From assembly GCF_014652275.1 (NCBI RefSeq), contig NZ_BMYM01000001.1, forward strand, positions 930,001 to 994,000: a stretch of 64,000 nucleotides of DNA. Direction: 5' to 3'. Made by a program: the position numbers and the translations under genes. This DNA comes from Parahalioglobus pacificus. GTDB taxonomy: Bacteria; Pseudomonadota; Gammaproteobacteria; Pseudomonadales; Halieaceae. A model generated the notes under the pieces. That model was not told the origin of the DNA and did not search any database. It saw only the letters and a list, made by a program, of their open reading frames with translations. Shown one piece after another: positions 50,985 through 61,442 of the stretch (the stretch's first letter is position 1; every line of letters starts with the position of its first letter).

Positions 50985-51857
50985 ATGAGTATCCTGATTG
51001 ACAAAAACACCAAGGTAATCTGCCAGGGCTTTACCGGTTCCCAGGGTACTTTCCACTCGGAGCAGGCCATTCAGTACGGCACGCAGATGGTCGGCGGTGT
51101 CACCCCCGGCAAAGGCGGACAGGAGCATCTGGGTCTTCCCGTGTTCAACACGGTTGCCGAAGCGGTAGAAACCACAGGTGCCGAGGCATCCGTGATCTAC
51201 GTGCCTGCGCCGTTCTGTAAGGATTCGATCCTTGAAGCGGCCAATGGCGGTATCAAGCTTATCGTCTGCATTACCGAAGGCATTCCCACGCTGGATATGC
51301 TGGACGCCAAGGTCAAGTGCGACGAGCTGGGCGTTCGTCTGATTGGCCCCAACTGCCCGGGTGTAATCACCCCGGGCGAGTGCAAGATCGGCATCATGCC
51401 CGGCCATATTCACCTGCCGGGCAAAGTAGGCATCGTATCCCGGTCGGGTACGCTCACCTATGAGGCGGTGAAGCAGACGACGGATGCAGGCTACGGCCAG
51501 TCCACGTGCGTGGGCATCGGCGGTGACCCGATTCCCGGATCAAACTTCATCGATATTCTGGAGATGTTCCAGAACGACCCGGCCACTGAGGCCATTGTCA
51601 TGATCGGTGAGATTGGCGGTACTGCCGAAGAAGAAGCAGCGGCCTACATCAAGTCGAACGTGACTAAGCCGGTTGTGTCCTACATTGCCGGCGTCACGGC
51701 ACCCAAGGGCAAGCGCATGGGTCATGCTGGTGCCATCATCTCTGGTGGTAAAGGGACTGCCGATGAGAAATTTGCTGCACTGGAAGATGCGGGTGTGAAA
51801 ACCGTTCGCAGCTTGGCGGACATCGGCGCAGGTCTTGCGGAGATAACTGGCTGGTAA
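50985..51857 (+). CDS. sucD: Succinyl-CoA synthetase alpha subunit SucD
   Basis: The 290-residue subunit binds CoA near [16 protein letters not shown] and is phosphorylated on His247 in [12 protein letters not shown]. It forms the catalytic pair with SucC. A GGAGGAGCC sequence lies 8 bases before the ATG. It is the last gene of the sdh-suc block and is followed by a strong terminator. Confidence 0.98.
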   Translation: MSILIDKNTKVICQGFTGSQGTFHSEQAIQYGTQMVGGVTPGKGGQEHLGLPVFNTVAEAVETTGAEASVIYVPAPFCKDSILEAANGGIKLIVCITEGIPTLDMLDAKVKCDELGVRLIGPNCPGVITPGECKIGIMPGHIHLPGKVGIVSRSGTLTYEAVKQTTDAGYGQSTCVGIGGDPIPGSNFIDILEMFQNDPATEAIVMIGEIGGTAEEEAAAYIKSNVTKPVVSYIAGVTAPKGKRMGHAGAIISGGKGTADEKFAALEDAGVKTVRSLADIGAGLAEITGW

Positions 51858-51888
51858 CCACTGCCAATCGCGTTGACTTGCGCCGACT

Positions 51889-51923
51889 AAAAAGCCCGTC
51901 ATTGATGCTGCCGGGCTTTTTTT
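51889..51923 (+). terminator. Intrinsic terminator after sucD
   Basis: AAAAAGCCCG (51889-51898) pairs with CGGGCTTTTT (51912-51921) around a 13-base loop and runs into a T-tract. It ends the sucCD transcript and, read from the other strand, lies downstream of the convergent esterase-like gene. Confidence 0.85.
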
Positions 51924-51947
51924 ATGATCGGGATATGTGCGGGTGTC

Positions 51948-53453
51948 TCAGATACCCAGCGCGTCCCATTGCAACGCTGCTGCGGCACGGATGCGCACCG
52001 CATCCTCGTCAAGAATATACCCCGCAGCAACGGCAACTTCGGTGGCCTCGTCGACCGCATCGATATAGCCCTGCCTATCAACATATAGGCTGGCCATGGT
52101 AGCGGCATCAAACAGGGTTGTGGTGCCAGAAAGCCTACATCCATTCCCCTCTGAAACAATTTCGCCTGAAATTCGGGCGGCGGGGGCATCTACGTAGGGG
52201 GTGCGCACGCCGCCGAGTACGTTACCCACATCGTCGTAAACGTAATCGGAATCATCATCGAGCGTGGCCAGTCGCTCGGCTTCCGGCGCCGGTGTGCCTT
52301 CGCGAACCCAGGTCTCAAGGTTTCGCAGGGCGGCCATATAGACCCAGGCGTAAGGCCCTGAGTTGATGGGCACGTCACACTGGATGGCGCCCAGGATACT
52401 GGTGTTCTCTACCACCAGTGCAAACTCGGCACCCTCACCAATATCTGAGCGGCCGGTTACGAGCTGGTAGTTGTCGTTATGGGCCGCGCCAGCGACCTCC
52501 CAGAGCCTGAAGTTTTCGCTGTCAGGCTGCCGCTCGTCCACGGCGCTCAGGGGAATAACATCGGTCTCGCCCTGGAAATTGATGACCGGTGCAGCGATAT
52601 CGTCACGGAAACGCACGATCTCCGGGGGCAGGATCTCTGCCTGTGGGGGTTGTGACAGACGCTGGCTGCTGTTGTAACGGCTGTCCACCAGAAAGCCGTC
52701 ATAGGCGCCATACAGCGGTTGTACCGCGTTGATATAGGTAAGCAGTCGCGAGGCGGACTGAGACTCACCGGCTGCAATCAGCACATTGGTGTCCAGTCCG
52801 CCCATAATGCCTTCTGGCGATGTGTCACGCACAGCCGCAGTCACCTGGGTGAATATATCGTAGGAGAAAGAGTCACCGGGGTGGTTAAGCTCGCCGTAAC
52901 GCTCAGGGTTGGCAACCTTCAATGCGAGAGGCAGGGTGGCATTCTCCACACCCTCGATGCCAACAATCTGAGCGGACACGTTGACCCAGGCATGGCCGCG
53001 TCTTAGCGCCTCAACATGCCCAGAGCCCCAGCCAACGGGCGTATCAAAGCCGGAGGTCACGTTCAGCCACTCAATGACTGCCGTGCCGCTGTAATCGGCT
53101 GGCTCAATGGGCCGGTAAACGACGACGCGAGTCATGTATTCCGCTTCTTCGGCTGGCTCCGCTTCCCAGCGGCCATCCTCGCCCAGTTCACCCACATTTG
53201 TGAATGACGTGGCAGTGCCAGAGAGGAAAAACTCGGTTTGCTGAAATCCAACGTCTTCAAAGCTGAAAAACGTACTGATCAGCGTGATCGCGCCCTCGTC
53301 GGGCGGTGCCGAAACGGTGGGTGACGGAACTTCTAAGAACTCGGGTTCTGGCGGCAGTGGGGGCTCCACCGGTGTGTCGCGGCGATCGCTGCTGTCGCTG
53401 CAGCCAATAATTGCCAAAGCTGACAAGAAGAGAATAAAAGAGAACTTTCGCAT
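51948..53453 (-). CDS. Lipoprotein of the alpha/beta hydrolase-like domain family (putative esterase)
   Basis: The 501-residue protein begins with a lipoprotein signal, lipobox IIGC with Cys18, then a Pro/Glu-rich spacer (about 25-50). The body resembles the large alpha/beta hydrolase domain family found in marine and actinobacterial genomes, with the nucleophile elbow LIAAGESQSASRLL and a later acid/histidine region (EVAGAAHNDNYQL). It is likely a surface or periplasmic esterase of unknown substrate. It is alone on its strand between sucD and htpG. Family membership is inferred from sequence pattern only. Confidence 0.7.
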   Translation of the reverse strand: MRKFSFILFLSALAIIGCSDSSDRRDTPVEPPLPPEPEFLEVPSPTVSAPPDEGAITLISTFFSFEDVGFQQTEFFLSGTATSFTNVGELGEDGRWEAEPAEEAEYMTRVVVYRPIEPADYSGTAVIEWLNVTSGFDTPVGWGSGHVEALRRGHAWVNVSAQIVGIEGVENATLPLALKVANPERYGELNHPGDSFSYDIFTQVTAAVRDTSPEGIMGGLDTNVLIAAGESQSASRLLTYINAVQPLYGAYDGFLVDSRYNSSQRLSQPPQAEILPPEIVRFRDDIAAPVINFQGETDVIPLSAVDERQPDSENFRLWEVAGAAHNDNYQLVTGRSDIGEGAEFALVVENTSILGAIQCDVPINSGPYAWVYMAALRNLETWVREGTPAPEAERLATLDDDSDYVYDDVGNVLGGVRTPYVDAPAARISGEIVSEGNGCRLSGTTTLFDAATMASLYVDRQGYIDAVDEATEVAVAAGYILDEDAVRIRAAAALQWDALGI

Positions 53454-53502
53454 CGTATCTTATCCTTATAATTGCGCTCCACGCTACTTTCGACGTCAGG
53501 GG

Positions 53503-53530
53503 CTTGAAATTCAAGTACAACGCCCCATAA
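53503..53530 (+). promoter_or_regulatory. htpG: Sigma-32 heat-shock promoter of htpG
   Basis: CTTGAAA (53503-53509) and CCCCATAA (53523-53530) are separated by 13 bases, matching the heat-shock sigma factor consensus (CTTGAAA, 11-16 bases, CCCCATNT). The -35 half lies inside a 13-base inverted repeat, CTTGAA-A-TTCAAG (53503-53515). The predicted leader is about 40 bases. Confidence 0.8.
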
Positions 53531-53575
53531 AAGGTGAAAACCCCTCCTTGGACTTCAAATTTAAACGAGGCCATC

Positions 53576-55492
53576 ATGACCGCCGACGCGAAGAGCGAAA
53601 CTCTCGGTTTTCAAACCGAAGCCAAACAGCTGTTACAGCTGATGATCCACTCCCTGTACAGCAATCAGGAAATCTTCCTGCGTGAGCTGATCTCAAATGC
53701 CTCCGACGCCATCGACAAGCTGCGTTTTGCCGCGCTGGCGGATGACAGCGTGCTCGAGGGGCAGGGCGAGTTCACCATTCAGGTGGACGTCGATAAGGAT
53801 GCCGGGACGCTCACCATTACTGATAACGGTATTGGTATGACCCGCGATGAGGTCATCGAGAACCTCGGCACGATTGCGAAGTCCGGTACCGCAGCGTTTC
53901 TCGAGAACTTGACCGGTGACCAGCAAAAAGACTCGCAATTGATCGGACAATTCGGCGTGGGCTTCTATTCGGCCTTTATCGTTGCCGATAAGGTGCGTGT
54001 TCATACGCGCAAGTCCGGTGAAGGCGCAGATGGCGGCGTGGTCTGGGAATCCAGCGGTGAGGCCGATTTCACTATCAGTGAGCAGCCGCGCGAGCAGCGC
54101 GGTACGGCTATTACGCTTTATCTAAAAGACGATTGTTCTGATTTTGCGGACGAATGGCGCGTACGCAGTGTGATCAAGAAGTACTCCGACCACATCTCGG
54201 TGCCGGTGATGATGTTGGAGCCTGAGAAGCCGGTTCCCGAGGGCGAAGAGGACGCTGAGACTGCCCCCAGGGAGTACGAAGCGGTTAACGAAGCAACGGC
54301 TTTGTGGACACGCAGCCGTAGTGAAGTGTCCGATGAGGAGTACAAGGCCTTCTATCAGCACATTTCCCACGACTTCCAGGACCCACTGTCGTGGAGTCAC
54401 AACCGGGTTGAGGGCAAGCTGGAATACACCAGTCTGCTTTACCTGCCCGCGAAAGCGCCCTTTGATATGTGGCAGCGGGATACGGCACGAGGCCTGAAGT
54501 TGTACGTGCAGCGCACCTTCATCATGGATGACGCTGAGCAGTTTCTGCCTCTTTACTTGCGATTTGTAAAAGGTGTTATCGACTCGAATGATCTGCCGCT
54601 GAACGTCTCTCGGGAAATTCTGCAGCAGGATGGCGCCGTAGACTCTATGCGCTCGGCCATTACCAAGCGCGTCCTCGATATGCTGGCCAAGATGGCCAAG
54701 TCCTCTGCAGACGACTATGCAGCGTTCTGGTCCGAGTTTGGGCAAGTGCTTAAGGAAGGTCCCGCTGAGGACTTTGCCAACAAAGAGAAGGTGGCAGGTT
54801 TGCTGCGCTTTGCCACCACACACACGGATACTGAAGCGCAGGATCAGTCGCTGGCAGACTATGTCGAGCGCATGCAGGAAGGTCAGGACGCCATCTACTA
54901 TGTCGTAGCTGAGAACTTCAATACGGCCAAGCATTCACCGCACCTTGAGGTGTTCCGTAAGAAAGGCATTGAAGTGCTGCTGTTGTCAGACCGCGTTGAT
55001 GACTGGCTGATGAATCATTTGCAGAGCTTCGATGACAAGCCGCTGAAAGATGTGGCTCGCGGCGCGCTGGAGCTTGCCTCCGATTCGGAGGAGGAAAAGG
55101 CCGAGCAGGAGAAGCTAGAGAAGGACAGCGAAGACCTGGTGGCCCGCATTCAGACGGTGTTGGAAGCAAAGGTTCAGGAAGTGCGCGCAACAGCCAGATT
55201 GACGGAATCCCCAGCTTGTCTTGTAGTGGGTGACTACGACATGGGCGCGCAGATGAAGCGCATCATGGAGGCCGCCGGGCAGGCGGTTCCCGAGTCGAAG
55301 CCTATTCTCGAGATTAACCCCTCGCATCCGTTAATTCAGATGCTCGATGGCGAGTCCGATGAAGATCGCTTTGCCGATCTGGCTACCGTGGTCTTTGACC
55401 AGGCCAGTTTGGCGGAAGGTGGAACGCTCAGCGACCCCGCAGCCTATGTGTCAAAGCTTAACAAGCTATTGCTGCAGTTGGCCGGTTCCTGA
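53576..55492 (+). CDS. htpG: Molecular chaperone HtpG (Hsp90)
   Basis: The 638-residue Hsp90 has the N-terminal GHKL ATPase domain ([38 protein letters not shown]), a middle domain with RGVVDS-like text (here [17 protein letters not shown]), and a C-terminal dimerisation domain. It helps fold or activate client proteins under heat stress. ATG at 53576 gives the family N-terminus ([17 protein letters not shown]); a longer in-frame reading would start inside the promoter leader. It has a sigma-32-type promoter and its own terminator. Confidence 0.98.
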   Translation: MTADAKSETLGFQTEAKQLLQLMIHSLYSNQEIFLRELISNASDAIDKLRFAALADDSVLEGQGEFTIQVDVDKDAGTLTITDNGIGMTRDEVIENLGTIAKSGTAAFLENLTGDQQKDSQLIGQFGVGFYSAFIVADKVRVHTRKSGEGADGGVVWESSGEADFTISEQPREQRGTAITLYLKDDCSDFADEWRVRSVIKKYSDHISVPVMMLEPEKPVPEGEEDAETAPREYEAVNEATALWTRSRSEVSDEEYKAFYQHISHDFQDPLSWSHNRVEGKLEYTSLLYLPAKAPFDMWQRDTARGLKLYVQRTFIMDDAEQFLPLYLRFVKGVIDSNDLPLNVSREILQQDGAVDSMRSAITKRVLDMLAKMAKSSADDYAAFWSEFGQVLKEGPAEDFANKEKVAGLLRFATTHTDTEAQDQSLADYVERMQEGQDAIYYVVAENFNTAKHSPHLEVFRKKGIEVLLLSDRVDDWLMNHLQSFDDKPLKDVARGALELASDSEEEKAEQEKLEKDSEDLVARIQTVLEAKVQEVRATARLTESPACLVVGDYDMGAQMKRIMEAAGQAVPESKPILEINPSHPLIQMLDGESDEDRFADLATVVFDQASLAEGGTLSDPAAYVSKLNKLLLQLAGS

Positions 55493-55510
55493 GACCACTG
55501 AGACAAAATA

Positions 55511-55539
55511 AAAGCGGGCCTTGTGCCCGCTTTTTTTGT
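55511..55539 (+). terminator. Intrinsic terminator after htpG
   Basis: AAAGCGGGC (55511-55519) and GCCCGCTTT (55525-55533) form a perfect stem with a 5-base loop, followed by more T residues. It lies 18 bases after the htpG stop. Confidence 0.88.
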
Positions 55540-55583
55540 GTCTGTTAGACTGCGCCACCACATAACCATAACAAGGATAGGGC

Positions 55584-56600
55584 ATGCCCGAACGGCACAG
55601 GGTCGCCGTACTCGGCGGCGGTAGTTTCGGCACCGTGATCGCTAACACCATGGCCTGCAATGGCAATCAGGTCGCCCTCTGGCTACGCAATCCTGCACTG
55701 GCAGCATCGATTAATGAGCGGCGAGAGAACGACGAGTATCTCCCGGGTTACACCATCGATGAACGCGTGACCGCGACGCTGGATCTCAGTGATGCGCTCA
55801 ATGGCATCGATACGGTTTTCGTCGCCGTTCCCAGCGCATCGTTCCGCACTGTTGTTAAAGATGTCGCCGTGCAAATTGGCCCAAGTGTGGTCGTTGTGAG
55901 CCTGACAAAGGGTATCGAGCCCGGTGGTTTTCATCTGATGAGCGAAGTGCTTGCACAGGAATTGCCGCACAACCCGCGGGCTGTTGTCAGCGGTCCTAAT
56001 CTGGCGCGTGAGATTGCTGCCGGGCAGTTATCTGCCTGCGTCTCAGCCAGTCCTGATTCAGCGGTTAACGCCAGCATTCATGACCTCCTGCACAGTGACA
56101 GTTTTCTCGTTTACAGCTCTAGCGATGTCTATGGTGTCGAGCTCGGCGGCGCACTGAAGAACATCTACGCCATACTCTCTGGCCTGTGCCATGCGCGTGA
56201 TTTTGGCGAAAACACCATTGGCATGGTGTTAACCCGGGCATTGGCTGAGATGTCACGGTTTGCTGTGGAGTTGGGTGCGAATCCATTAACCTTCCTCGGC
56301 TTGTCGGGTGTAGGCGACCTTATCGTGACCTGCAGTACACCCTTGTCGCGGAACTACCGTGTGGGCTACGGGCTGGGCAAAGGGCAGCCGCTGGCGGAGG
56401 TTCTTGCTGGTATGGATCAGGTGGCTGAGGGCATCAATACCCTGGGTCTGGTGAAGGCAGAGGCTGACCGGCGGGGTGTTCCCATGCCCCTGGTTAACGG
56501 CCTATACGGTATTTTGTACGAACATCGACCGGTGTCGGAAGTCTTCAGTGACATCATGTTTACGGAAGTGGCCCGTGACGTTGAGTTTGTAGCGAGCTAG
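55584..56600 (+). CDS. gpsA: Glycerol-3-phosphate dehydrogenase [NAD(P)+] GpsA
   Basis: The 338-residue enzyme makes sn-glycerol 3-phosphate for phospholipids. The dinucleotide motif VLGGGSFGTVIA is at residues 8-19, and the catalytic Lys lies in GALKNIYAI. Other family marks are SLTKGIEP and SGPNLAREIA. AAGGATAGGG precedes the ATG. sixA follows after 2 bases, a pairing common in pseudomonads. Confidence 0.96.
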   Translation: MPERHRVAVLGGGSFGTVIANTMACNGNQVALWLRNPALAASINERRENDEYLPGYTIDERVTATLDLSDALNGIDTVFVAVPSASFRTVVKDVAVQIGPSVVVVSLTKGIEPGGFHLMSEVLAQELPHNPRAVVSGPNLAREIAAGQLSACVSASPDSAVNASIHDLLHSDSFLVYSSSDVYGVELGGALKNIYAILSGLCHARDFGENTIGMVLTRALAEMSRFAVELGANPLTFLGLSGVGDLIVTCSTPLSRNYRVGYGLGKGQPLAEVLAGMDQVAEGINTLGLVKAEADRRGVPMPLVNGLYGILYEHRPVSEVFSDIMFTEVARDVEFVAS

Positions 56601-56602
56601 GC

Positions 56603-57097
56603 ATGTTGATCACGATTTGGCGGCATGGAGAGGCTGGCAGCGCCCGCAGCGACCGTCAGCGCGAGCTGACGTCATCCGGGGCCAGTGCGCTTATTACCGG
56701 CGTGGGCCAGTTCGTACGCGCGCTTGAGGCGCGGGCACTGCCACAGCCCTCGGAGGTCTGGTGCAGCCCCTGGTGCCGCACACGGCAAACGGCGAGTATA
56801 TTACAGCAGCAGGGCTTGTTGCCCGCGATGGATGAGTCACGTCTGCAGCCTGGCGCGTCTATCAGTGCCGTGGCGGACTGGCTGAACGCATCGGTGGACT
56901 ACAGTGATGAGCGCCACATCTTGCTGGTGAGCCACCAGCCGTTTGTCTCCCAGTTGATTGACTATTTGCTGGGCGATACCCGGGTGGCGCCGTTGTCGCC
57001 GGGTGGTTTCGCTTGCCTTCGCGCCCCAGTGGTCGCTCCAGCAATGGCGGACTGTTTATTCTGGGCTCTGCCCCCTTACTACGGAGCGATGCAGTGA
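56603..57097 (+). CDS. sixA: Phosphohistidine phosphatase SixA
   Basis: The 164-residue histidine-phosphatase-superfamily protein has the RHG motif (IWRHGEAG) near its N-terminus and the second catalytic histidine in LVSHQPFVSQL. SixA removes phosphate from histidine in Hpt domains of sensor kinases and, in E. coli, from the nitrogen PTS protein NPr. The target in this organism is unknown. Two bases separate it from gpsA, and its stop overlaps the GTG of the next gene. Confidence 0.9.
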   Translation: MLITIWRHGEAGSARSDRQRELTSSGASALITGVGQFVRALEARALPQPSEVWCSPWCRTRQTASILQQQGLLPAMDESRLQPGASISAVADWLNASVDYSDERHILLVSHQPFVSQLIDYLLGDTRVAPLSPGGFACLRAPVVAPAMADCLFWALPPYYGAMQ

Positions 57098-57948
57098 CAG
57101 TGGCCCGAGAAATGGCCTGGGAGGTCGACGGGCTTCGAATAGCCGGGCTTGCGTGGGGTAATGAGAAAAAGCGTCCGTTACTAGCATTGCATGGCTGGCT
57201 GGATAATGCCAACAGTTTTGCCCGGCTAGCTCCGTTGCTGCCTGATCACTGGGTGGTGGCCATAGACCTCACAGGTCACGGCAGAAGCGCTTGGCGATCA
57301 CCCGATGCCACCTACAACATCTGGGACGACCTGCCGCAGATTCTCGGGGTCGTCGATGCCCTTGGTTGGGAGCAGTTTGACCTTATGGGTCACTCCCGCG
57401 GCGCCATTATTGCTATGGTATTCGCCGCTGCCTGCTCGCAGCGTGTGCGCCGGCTTGTGTTGCTGGATGCTGTGATACCGGAGCCACTGGGCGATGATGA
57501 AGCTGCCCAGCAGTTAACGCGTTTCCTTGAACAGCGGTCGCCGTTAATGGCGCGCACACCGCGGGAATTGCCGGATCTGGAAAGCGCTACAATGGCAAGG
57601 GTGCGTAAGGGCTTGAGTGAGGCCTCGGCGGCCTTGCTGGTAGAGAGAGCAACTCGGGAAAGTGAGGCGGGGCTGGCCTGGAGTGCCGACCCGCGGCTGT
57701 ACGGTGCCTCCGCGAGCAAATTTACCCGTCAGCAAGTTGATACTTTGCTAGGCACCATAAACGCACACACGCTTCTGCTTTTGGCTCGTGAGGGGCTTGC
57801 ACAGCATCCGCAGATTGCCGCAGCTGCAAGTGCCGGGATTAGTCACTTGCAGTTGGAGACTTTGCCGGGCTGCCACCATTTTCACATGGAGGAAAGTGTA
57901 GGCGCCGTGGCTGACAGGGTAAGGAGGTTTCTGTCCAGTGAGCTGTAA
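57094..57948 (+). CDS. Alpha/beta hydrolase
   Basis: The 284-residue protein has the canonical fold: HGW oxyanion segment in LLALHGWLDNANSF, nucleophile Ser in LMGHSRGAIIAM, and a terminal His in LPGCHHFHMEE. It lacks a signal peptide, so it is cytoplasmic. Similar proteins occur next to gpsA-sixA in other gammaproteobacteria, and they may be esterases or thioesterases. The GTG start at 57094 overlaps the sixA stop by 4 bases; longer readings lie inside sixA. The substrate is not predictable. Confidence 0.85.
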   Translation: MTVAREMAWEVDGLRIAGLAWGNEKKRPLLALHGWLDNANSFARLAPLLPDHWVVAIDLTGHGRSAWRSPDATYNIWDDLPQILGVVDALGWEQFDLMGHSRGAIIAMVFAAACSQRVRRLVLLDAVIPEPLGDDEAAQQLTRFLEQRSPLMARTPRELPDLESATMARVRKGLSEASAALLVERATRESEAGLAWSADPRLYGASASKFTRQQVDTLLGTINAHTLLLLAREGLAQHPQIAAAASAGISHLQLETLPGCHHFHMEESVGAVADRVRRFLSSEL

Positions 57949-58528
57949 TTCGATAAGTTGTACTTTTTTTCGGCTGCTGATCTGCACACCATTACTACTC
58001 GGCACTATTGCCCGTGCAGATACGGCTGATGAGTTTATGGCCCAGCTTGCGGTGGGGGATTTTCTGGAGCCGGTCAAAGATGCGTCGATGGCAGTTCGCA
58101 ATCATGAGGTGGGTCTGGGTGCTCTGCAAAAGAGTGATGGCCGCTGGCGTTTCAAGCACAGTGAGCGCATCACGGGTCAGCTATCACGGGCAACCTGGCA
58201 GGTGCTAGATGGATACACATCAGCTGAGCTGGTTGAGGATCTGGATAACCAGTTGAAGGATGCCAGCGACGTGCGCTTGCTGTTCGAGTGCGATGGCAGG
58301 GCCTGTGGCAGTGGATCGCAGTGGGCGAGCCGGGTGTTCGGCGAGCGCATCCTGTACGGTCGCGCGGAGGCGCAGCGCTACCGTGTGTACGCCCTCAACG
58401 AGAGCTCATCGACCGACGAGGGTGTGCAGGGCCCGCGTACCCGTCTATTGGTGTATGCGGCGATGCGCACGGCGGATCGACAGTATGTTCACATTGAGCT
58501 TCTGGGAGAGGAATCGCTAACGCCTTAA
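57938..58528 (+). CDS. DUF4892-family exported protein
   Basis: The 196-residue protein has a signal peptide (hydrophobic core around residues 10-22, likely cleavage after ARAD). The C-terminal half has [20 protein letters not shown], quoted as the marker of the DUF4892 family known from pseudomonads, followed by [14 protein letters not shown]. Two cysteines in CDGRAC may form a disulfide. Function is unknown; the envelope location follows from the signal. The GTG start has AAGGAGGT upstream, and the gene overlaps the preceding hydrolase by 11 bases. Its 3' end overlaps the convergent folE by 12 bases. Confidence 0.78.
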   Translation: MSCNSISCTFFRLLICTPLLLGTIARADTADEFMAQLAVGDFLEPVKDASMAVRNHEVGLGALQKSDGRWRFKHSERITGQLSRATWQVLDGYTSAELVEDLDNQLKDASDVRLLFECDGRACGSGSQWASRVFGERILYGRAEAQRYRVYALNESSSTDEGVQGPRTRLLVYAAMRTADRQYVHIELLGEESLTP

Positions 58529-59077
58529 CTGCAACAGCGATAGAAACTCTTCCCGGGTTGGTTGTTCACTGCGGAAGGTGCCAAGCATTGCAGAGGTCTT
58601 CATAGCCGAGTTCTGTTTTTCAACGCCTCGCATCATCATGCACATGTGCTGGGCCTCAATGATCACACCTACACCTTCTGCCTGAGTGACGGCCATGATG
58701 GTTTCAGCAATCTGTGTTGTGAGAGCTTCCTGGATCTGCAGCCGCCGCGCAAATACATCCACGATGCGAGCAACTTTGGATAGGCCCAGGACTTTGCCGG
58801 TAGGAATGTAGGCGACATGGCATTTGCCGATGAACGGCAGCAGGTGATGCTCGCACAGGGAGTACAATTCGATGTCCTGCACCAGCACCATTTCACTGGA
58901 GTCAGATGGGAAGAGGGCGCCATTCACTACCTCCTCAACGGATTGGTGATAGCCGCGGGTCAGGAATTCGAAGGCTTTTGCCGCACGTTTGGGTGTGTCA
59001 ACCAGCCCGGGGCGGTCCAGGTCTTCGCCGATGCTGGCAATAATGCTGGCCCAATGATTTTCCATGCAGATATTCAC
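58517..59077 (-). CDS. folE: GTP cyclohydrolase I FolE
   Basis: The 186-residue enzyme makes dihydroneopterin triphosphate, the first step to folate. Zinc ligands Cys75 and His78 are in [10 protein letters not shown], and Cys146 is in [11 protein letters not shown]. The pattern [17 protein letters not shown] is diagnostic. The start ATG at 59077 is followed by a second Met at residue 5, which could also be used. No other folate genes are near. Confidence 0.95.
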   Translation of the reverse strand: MNICMENHWASIIASIGEDLDRPGLVDTPKRAAKAFEFLTRGYHQSVEEVVNGALFPSDSSEMVLVQDIELYSLCEHHLLPFIGKCHVAYIPTGKVLGLSKVARIVDVFARRLQIQEALTTQIAETIMAVTQAEGVGVIIEAQHMCMMMRGVEKQNSAMKTSAMLGTFRSEQPTREEFLSLLQLRR

Positions 59078-59153
59078 TCATTATCGTTGTTGAGGAGGGT
59101 AGCAACCCCCAGGTCGCTAGGCAACGCGACCCGCCGGCCCGTAGAATGCGCCC

Positions 59154-60059
59154 ATGCAGGACGACCAATCCATGATCACCATCGGCGATGCCATTGAAGA
59201 TACCTGTCGGCAGCTAGAGGCCAGCGATGTGTTTTACGGTCACGGCACTGATAATCCCTGGGATGAAGCAGTGCAGCTGGTACTCGCCGCCTGCTCGCTG
59301 CCGGCTGACAGCGACCGCTCGGTGATTGAGCAGCCTGTAGGCGAGGCTGAGAGTGGACAAATAGAACGGTGGTTGAGAGAGCGGATTTCAAAGCACGTGC
59401 CGCTGCCGTATCTCACCGGCAAAGCCTGGTTTGCCGGTATCGAATTCCTCAGCGATGCGCGTGCGCTGGTGCCCAGGTCGCCTTTGGCTGCAGTGATTCA
59501 ATCAGCTTATGCCCCGTGGTATGCAGGGCCTGAGCCGAGGCGGCTGTTGGATTTGTGCGCGGGCGGCGGCAGCATTGGTATCGCGGCCGCCTTGCACGAC
59601 CCACAGCTCGAGGTAGTGTTGACGGATTTGGACAGCGCTGCCCTGACCCTCGCCCGGGAGAACATTGATAAACACCACCTGGGCGGGCGAGTGATCACGG
59701 TAGAGTCGGATCTTTTCGCAGCGCTGGAGGGTCAGCGTTTCGATATCATTCTGAGTAATCCCCCTTACGTTGATGCACAGGATCTTGCGGATATGCCGAT
59801 GGAATACCATCACGAACCGCCACAGGGCTTGGGGTCCGGTGCAGATGGCCTAGATATCACGCGAAAAATCCTGGCCAGTGCGAGCGAGTACTTGCAGCCC
59901 TGGGGGCTATTGGTGGTCGAGGTGGGTAACAGCTGGGAAGCTTTGGAGGCGGCTTATCCATCGGTACCCTTTACATGGCTTGAGTTTTCCGAGGGCGGGC
60001 ACGGTGTGTTCGCGTTGGATGCACAAACCCTGCAAGATTCCACAGCAAGTCTTAGCTGA
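59154..60059 (+). CDS. prmB: Protein N5-glutamine methyltransferase PrmB
   Basis: The 301-residue SAM-dependent enzyme methylates a Gln of ribosomal protein uL3. The active-site NPPY is in LSNPPYVDAQD, and the SAM-binding LLDLCAGGGSIGIA is in the expected place after an N-terminal helical domain. Its neighbour is aroC, the conserved prmB-aroC order of gammaproteobacteria. The ATG at 59172 (MITIGDAIED) is an alternative start. Confidence 0.95.
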   Translation: MQDDQSMITIGDAIEDTCRQLEASDVFYGHGTDNPWDEAVQLVLAACSLPADSDRSVIEQPVGEAESGQIERWLRERISKHVPLPYLTGKAWFAGIEFLSDARALVPRSPLAAVIQSAYAPWYAGPEPRRLLDLCAGGGSIGIAAALHDPQLEVVLTDLDSAALTLARENIDKHHLGGRVITVESDLFAALEGQRFDIILSNPPYVDAQDLADMPMEYHHEPPQGLGSGADGLDITRKILASASEYLQPWGLLVVEVGNSWEALEAAYPSVPFTWLEFSEGGHGVFALDAQTLQDSTASLS

Positions 60060-60096
60060 TCGCCGTATACTATGCGCCGCTTGAAGCGGGGTTGCT

Positions 60097-61203
60097 ATGT
60101 CAGGAAATACCTTCGGAAAACTGTTTACCGTCACTACCTTTGGTGAAAGCCATGGGCCTGCACTCGGTTGCGTGGTCGATGGATGCCCGCCGGGGTTGGA
60201 GCTGTCCAGTGCCGATATGCAGATAGACCTGGATCGCCGAAAGCCGGGCAAGAATCGCTATACAACACAGCGCCGTGAAGACGATGAGGTGCGCATTCTC
60301 TCTGGCGTTTTTGAGGGTCGTACAACGGGTACCGCTATCGGTCTTTTGATAGAAAACACCGATCAACGCTCCAAGGATTACTCCAATATCAAGGACACCT
60401 TTCGTCCAGCCCACGCCGATTACACCTACGATCAAAAGTACGGCTTCAGAGATTATCGTGGCGGTGGCCGGTCGTCCGCACGCGAAACAGCAATGCGGGT
60501 TGCCGCAGGTGCTATCGCCAAGAAATACCTGCGAGAGCGCTACGGCATTTTAGTGCGCGGCTACCTTGCCCAACTGGGTCCGGTCAGTGCTGAGGCGCTG
60601 GACTGGGATACGGTTGAAGCCAATCCGTTCTTCTGCCCCGACCCTAACAAAGTGGAGGAAATGGCGGACTACATGGCTGCGCTCAACAAGCGCGGTGATT
60701 CTGTCGGTGCTCGTATCAACGTGGTCGCCACCGGTGTGCCGCCAGGTCTGGGCGAGCCGGTATTCGACCGACTAGACGCCGACATTGCACACGCCATGAT
60801 GGGCATCAATGCGGTTAAGGGCGTGGAACTGGGTGCTGGATTTGCGAGCATTGAACAGCAGGGTAGTGAGCATCGAGACCTACTCACGCCGCAAGGTTTT
60901 GTCGGCAACAACGCGGGTGGTGTGCTGGGTGGTATCAGCAGCGGCCAGGATATTACTGTCAGCCTGGCGCTTAAGCCCACCTCCAGTATTCGGCAGCCCG
61001 GTGCCACCATCGATAGAGACGGCAATGCAATGGAGATGGTGACCCATGGTCGGCATGACCCCTGTGTGGGGATCCGCGCAACGCCTATTGCCGAGGCGAT
61101 GTTAGCTCTGGTGTTGATGGATCATGTATTACGACACCGCGGCCAAAATGCCGACGTGGCCTTGCGCACGCCAGTCATTGCCGCGCAAGCCCCAACCCCC
61201 TGA
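60097..61203 (+). CDS. aroC: Chorismate synthase AroC
   Basis: The 368-residue FMN-dependent enzyme makes chorismate for aromatic amino acids. Signatures are [18 protein letters not shown] at the N-terminus, [14 protein letters not shown], and [16 protein letters not shown] near the end. Length is normal. It follows prmB by 37 bases and is followed by a small membrane protein gene. Confidence 0.98.
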   Translation: MSGNTFGKLFTVTTFGESHGPALGCVVDGCPPGLELSSADMQIDLDRRKPGKNRYTTQRREDDEVRILSGVFEGRTTGTAIGLLIENTDQRSKDYSNIKDTFRPAHADYTYDQKYGFRDYRGGGRSSARETAMRVAAGAIAKKYLRERYGILVRGYLAQLGPVSAEALDWDTVEANPFFCPDPNKVEEMADYMAALNKRGDSVGARINVVATGVPPGLGEPVFDRLDADIAHAMMGINAVKGVELGAGFASIEQQGSEHRDLLTPQGFVGNNAGGVLGGISSGQDITVSLALKPTSSIRQPGATIDRDGNAMEMVTHGRHDPCVGIRATPIAEAMLALVLMDHVLRHRGQNADVALRTPVIAAQAPTP

Positions 61204-61216
61204 GTCCACAAGGTCA

Positions 61217-61438
61217 GTGAGCAAATCAGCCAGGCGTTTTACCCTGCGCATCGCCTTAGGTGTATGTGCATTGGCGCTTCTGGTCTACACAGCGGCGGAT
61301 CAGTTCAGTATCAGCCGCGACGAGATACTGTCACTGTTTGGCGCAGCCGTGCTGATGTTGCTCGCCATTATGCTCTCAGCGGCCACGGTTGCGGCCCTCT
61401 GGGTGGGCTTACGCCGTCTACTTAAGCGGGGCGACTAG
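61217..61438 (+). CDS. Small two-helix membrane protein
   Basis: The 73-residue protein has a basic N-terminus and two hydrophobic segments (about residues 10-24 and 36-60), ending in a basic tail (GLRRLLKRGD), so both ends should face the cytoplasm. The GTG at 61217 lies 13 bases after aroC; AAGGTC precedes it. No family is recognised. It could be cotranscribed with aroC. It may be a small integral membrane protein of unknown role or a dispensable reading frame. Confidence 0.5.
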   Translation: MSKSARRFTLRIALGVCALALLVYTAADQFSISRDEILSLFGAAVLMLLAIMLSAATVAALWVGLRRLLKRGD

Positions 61439-61442
61439 CGTT

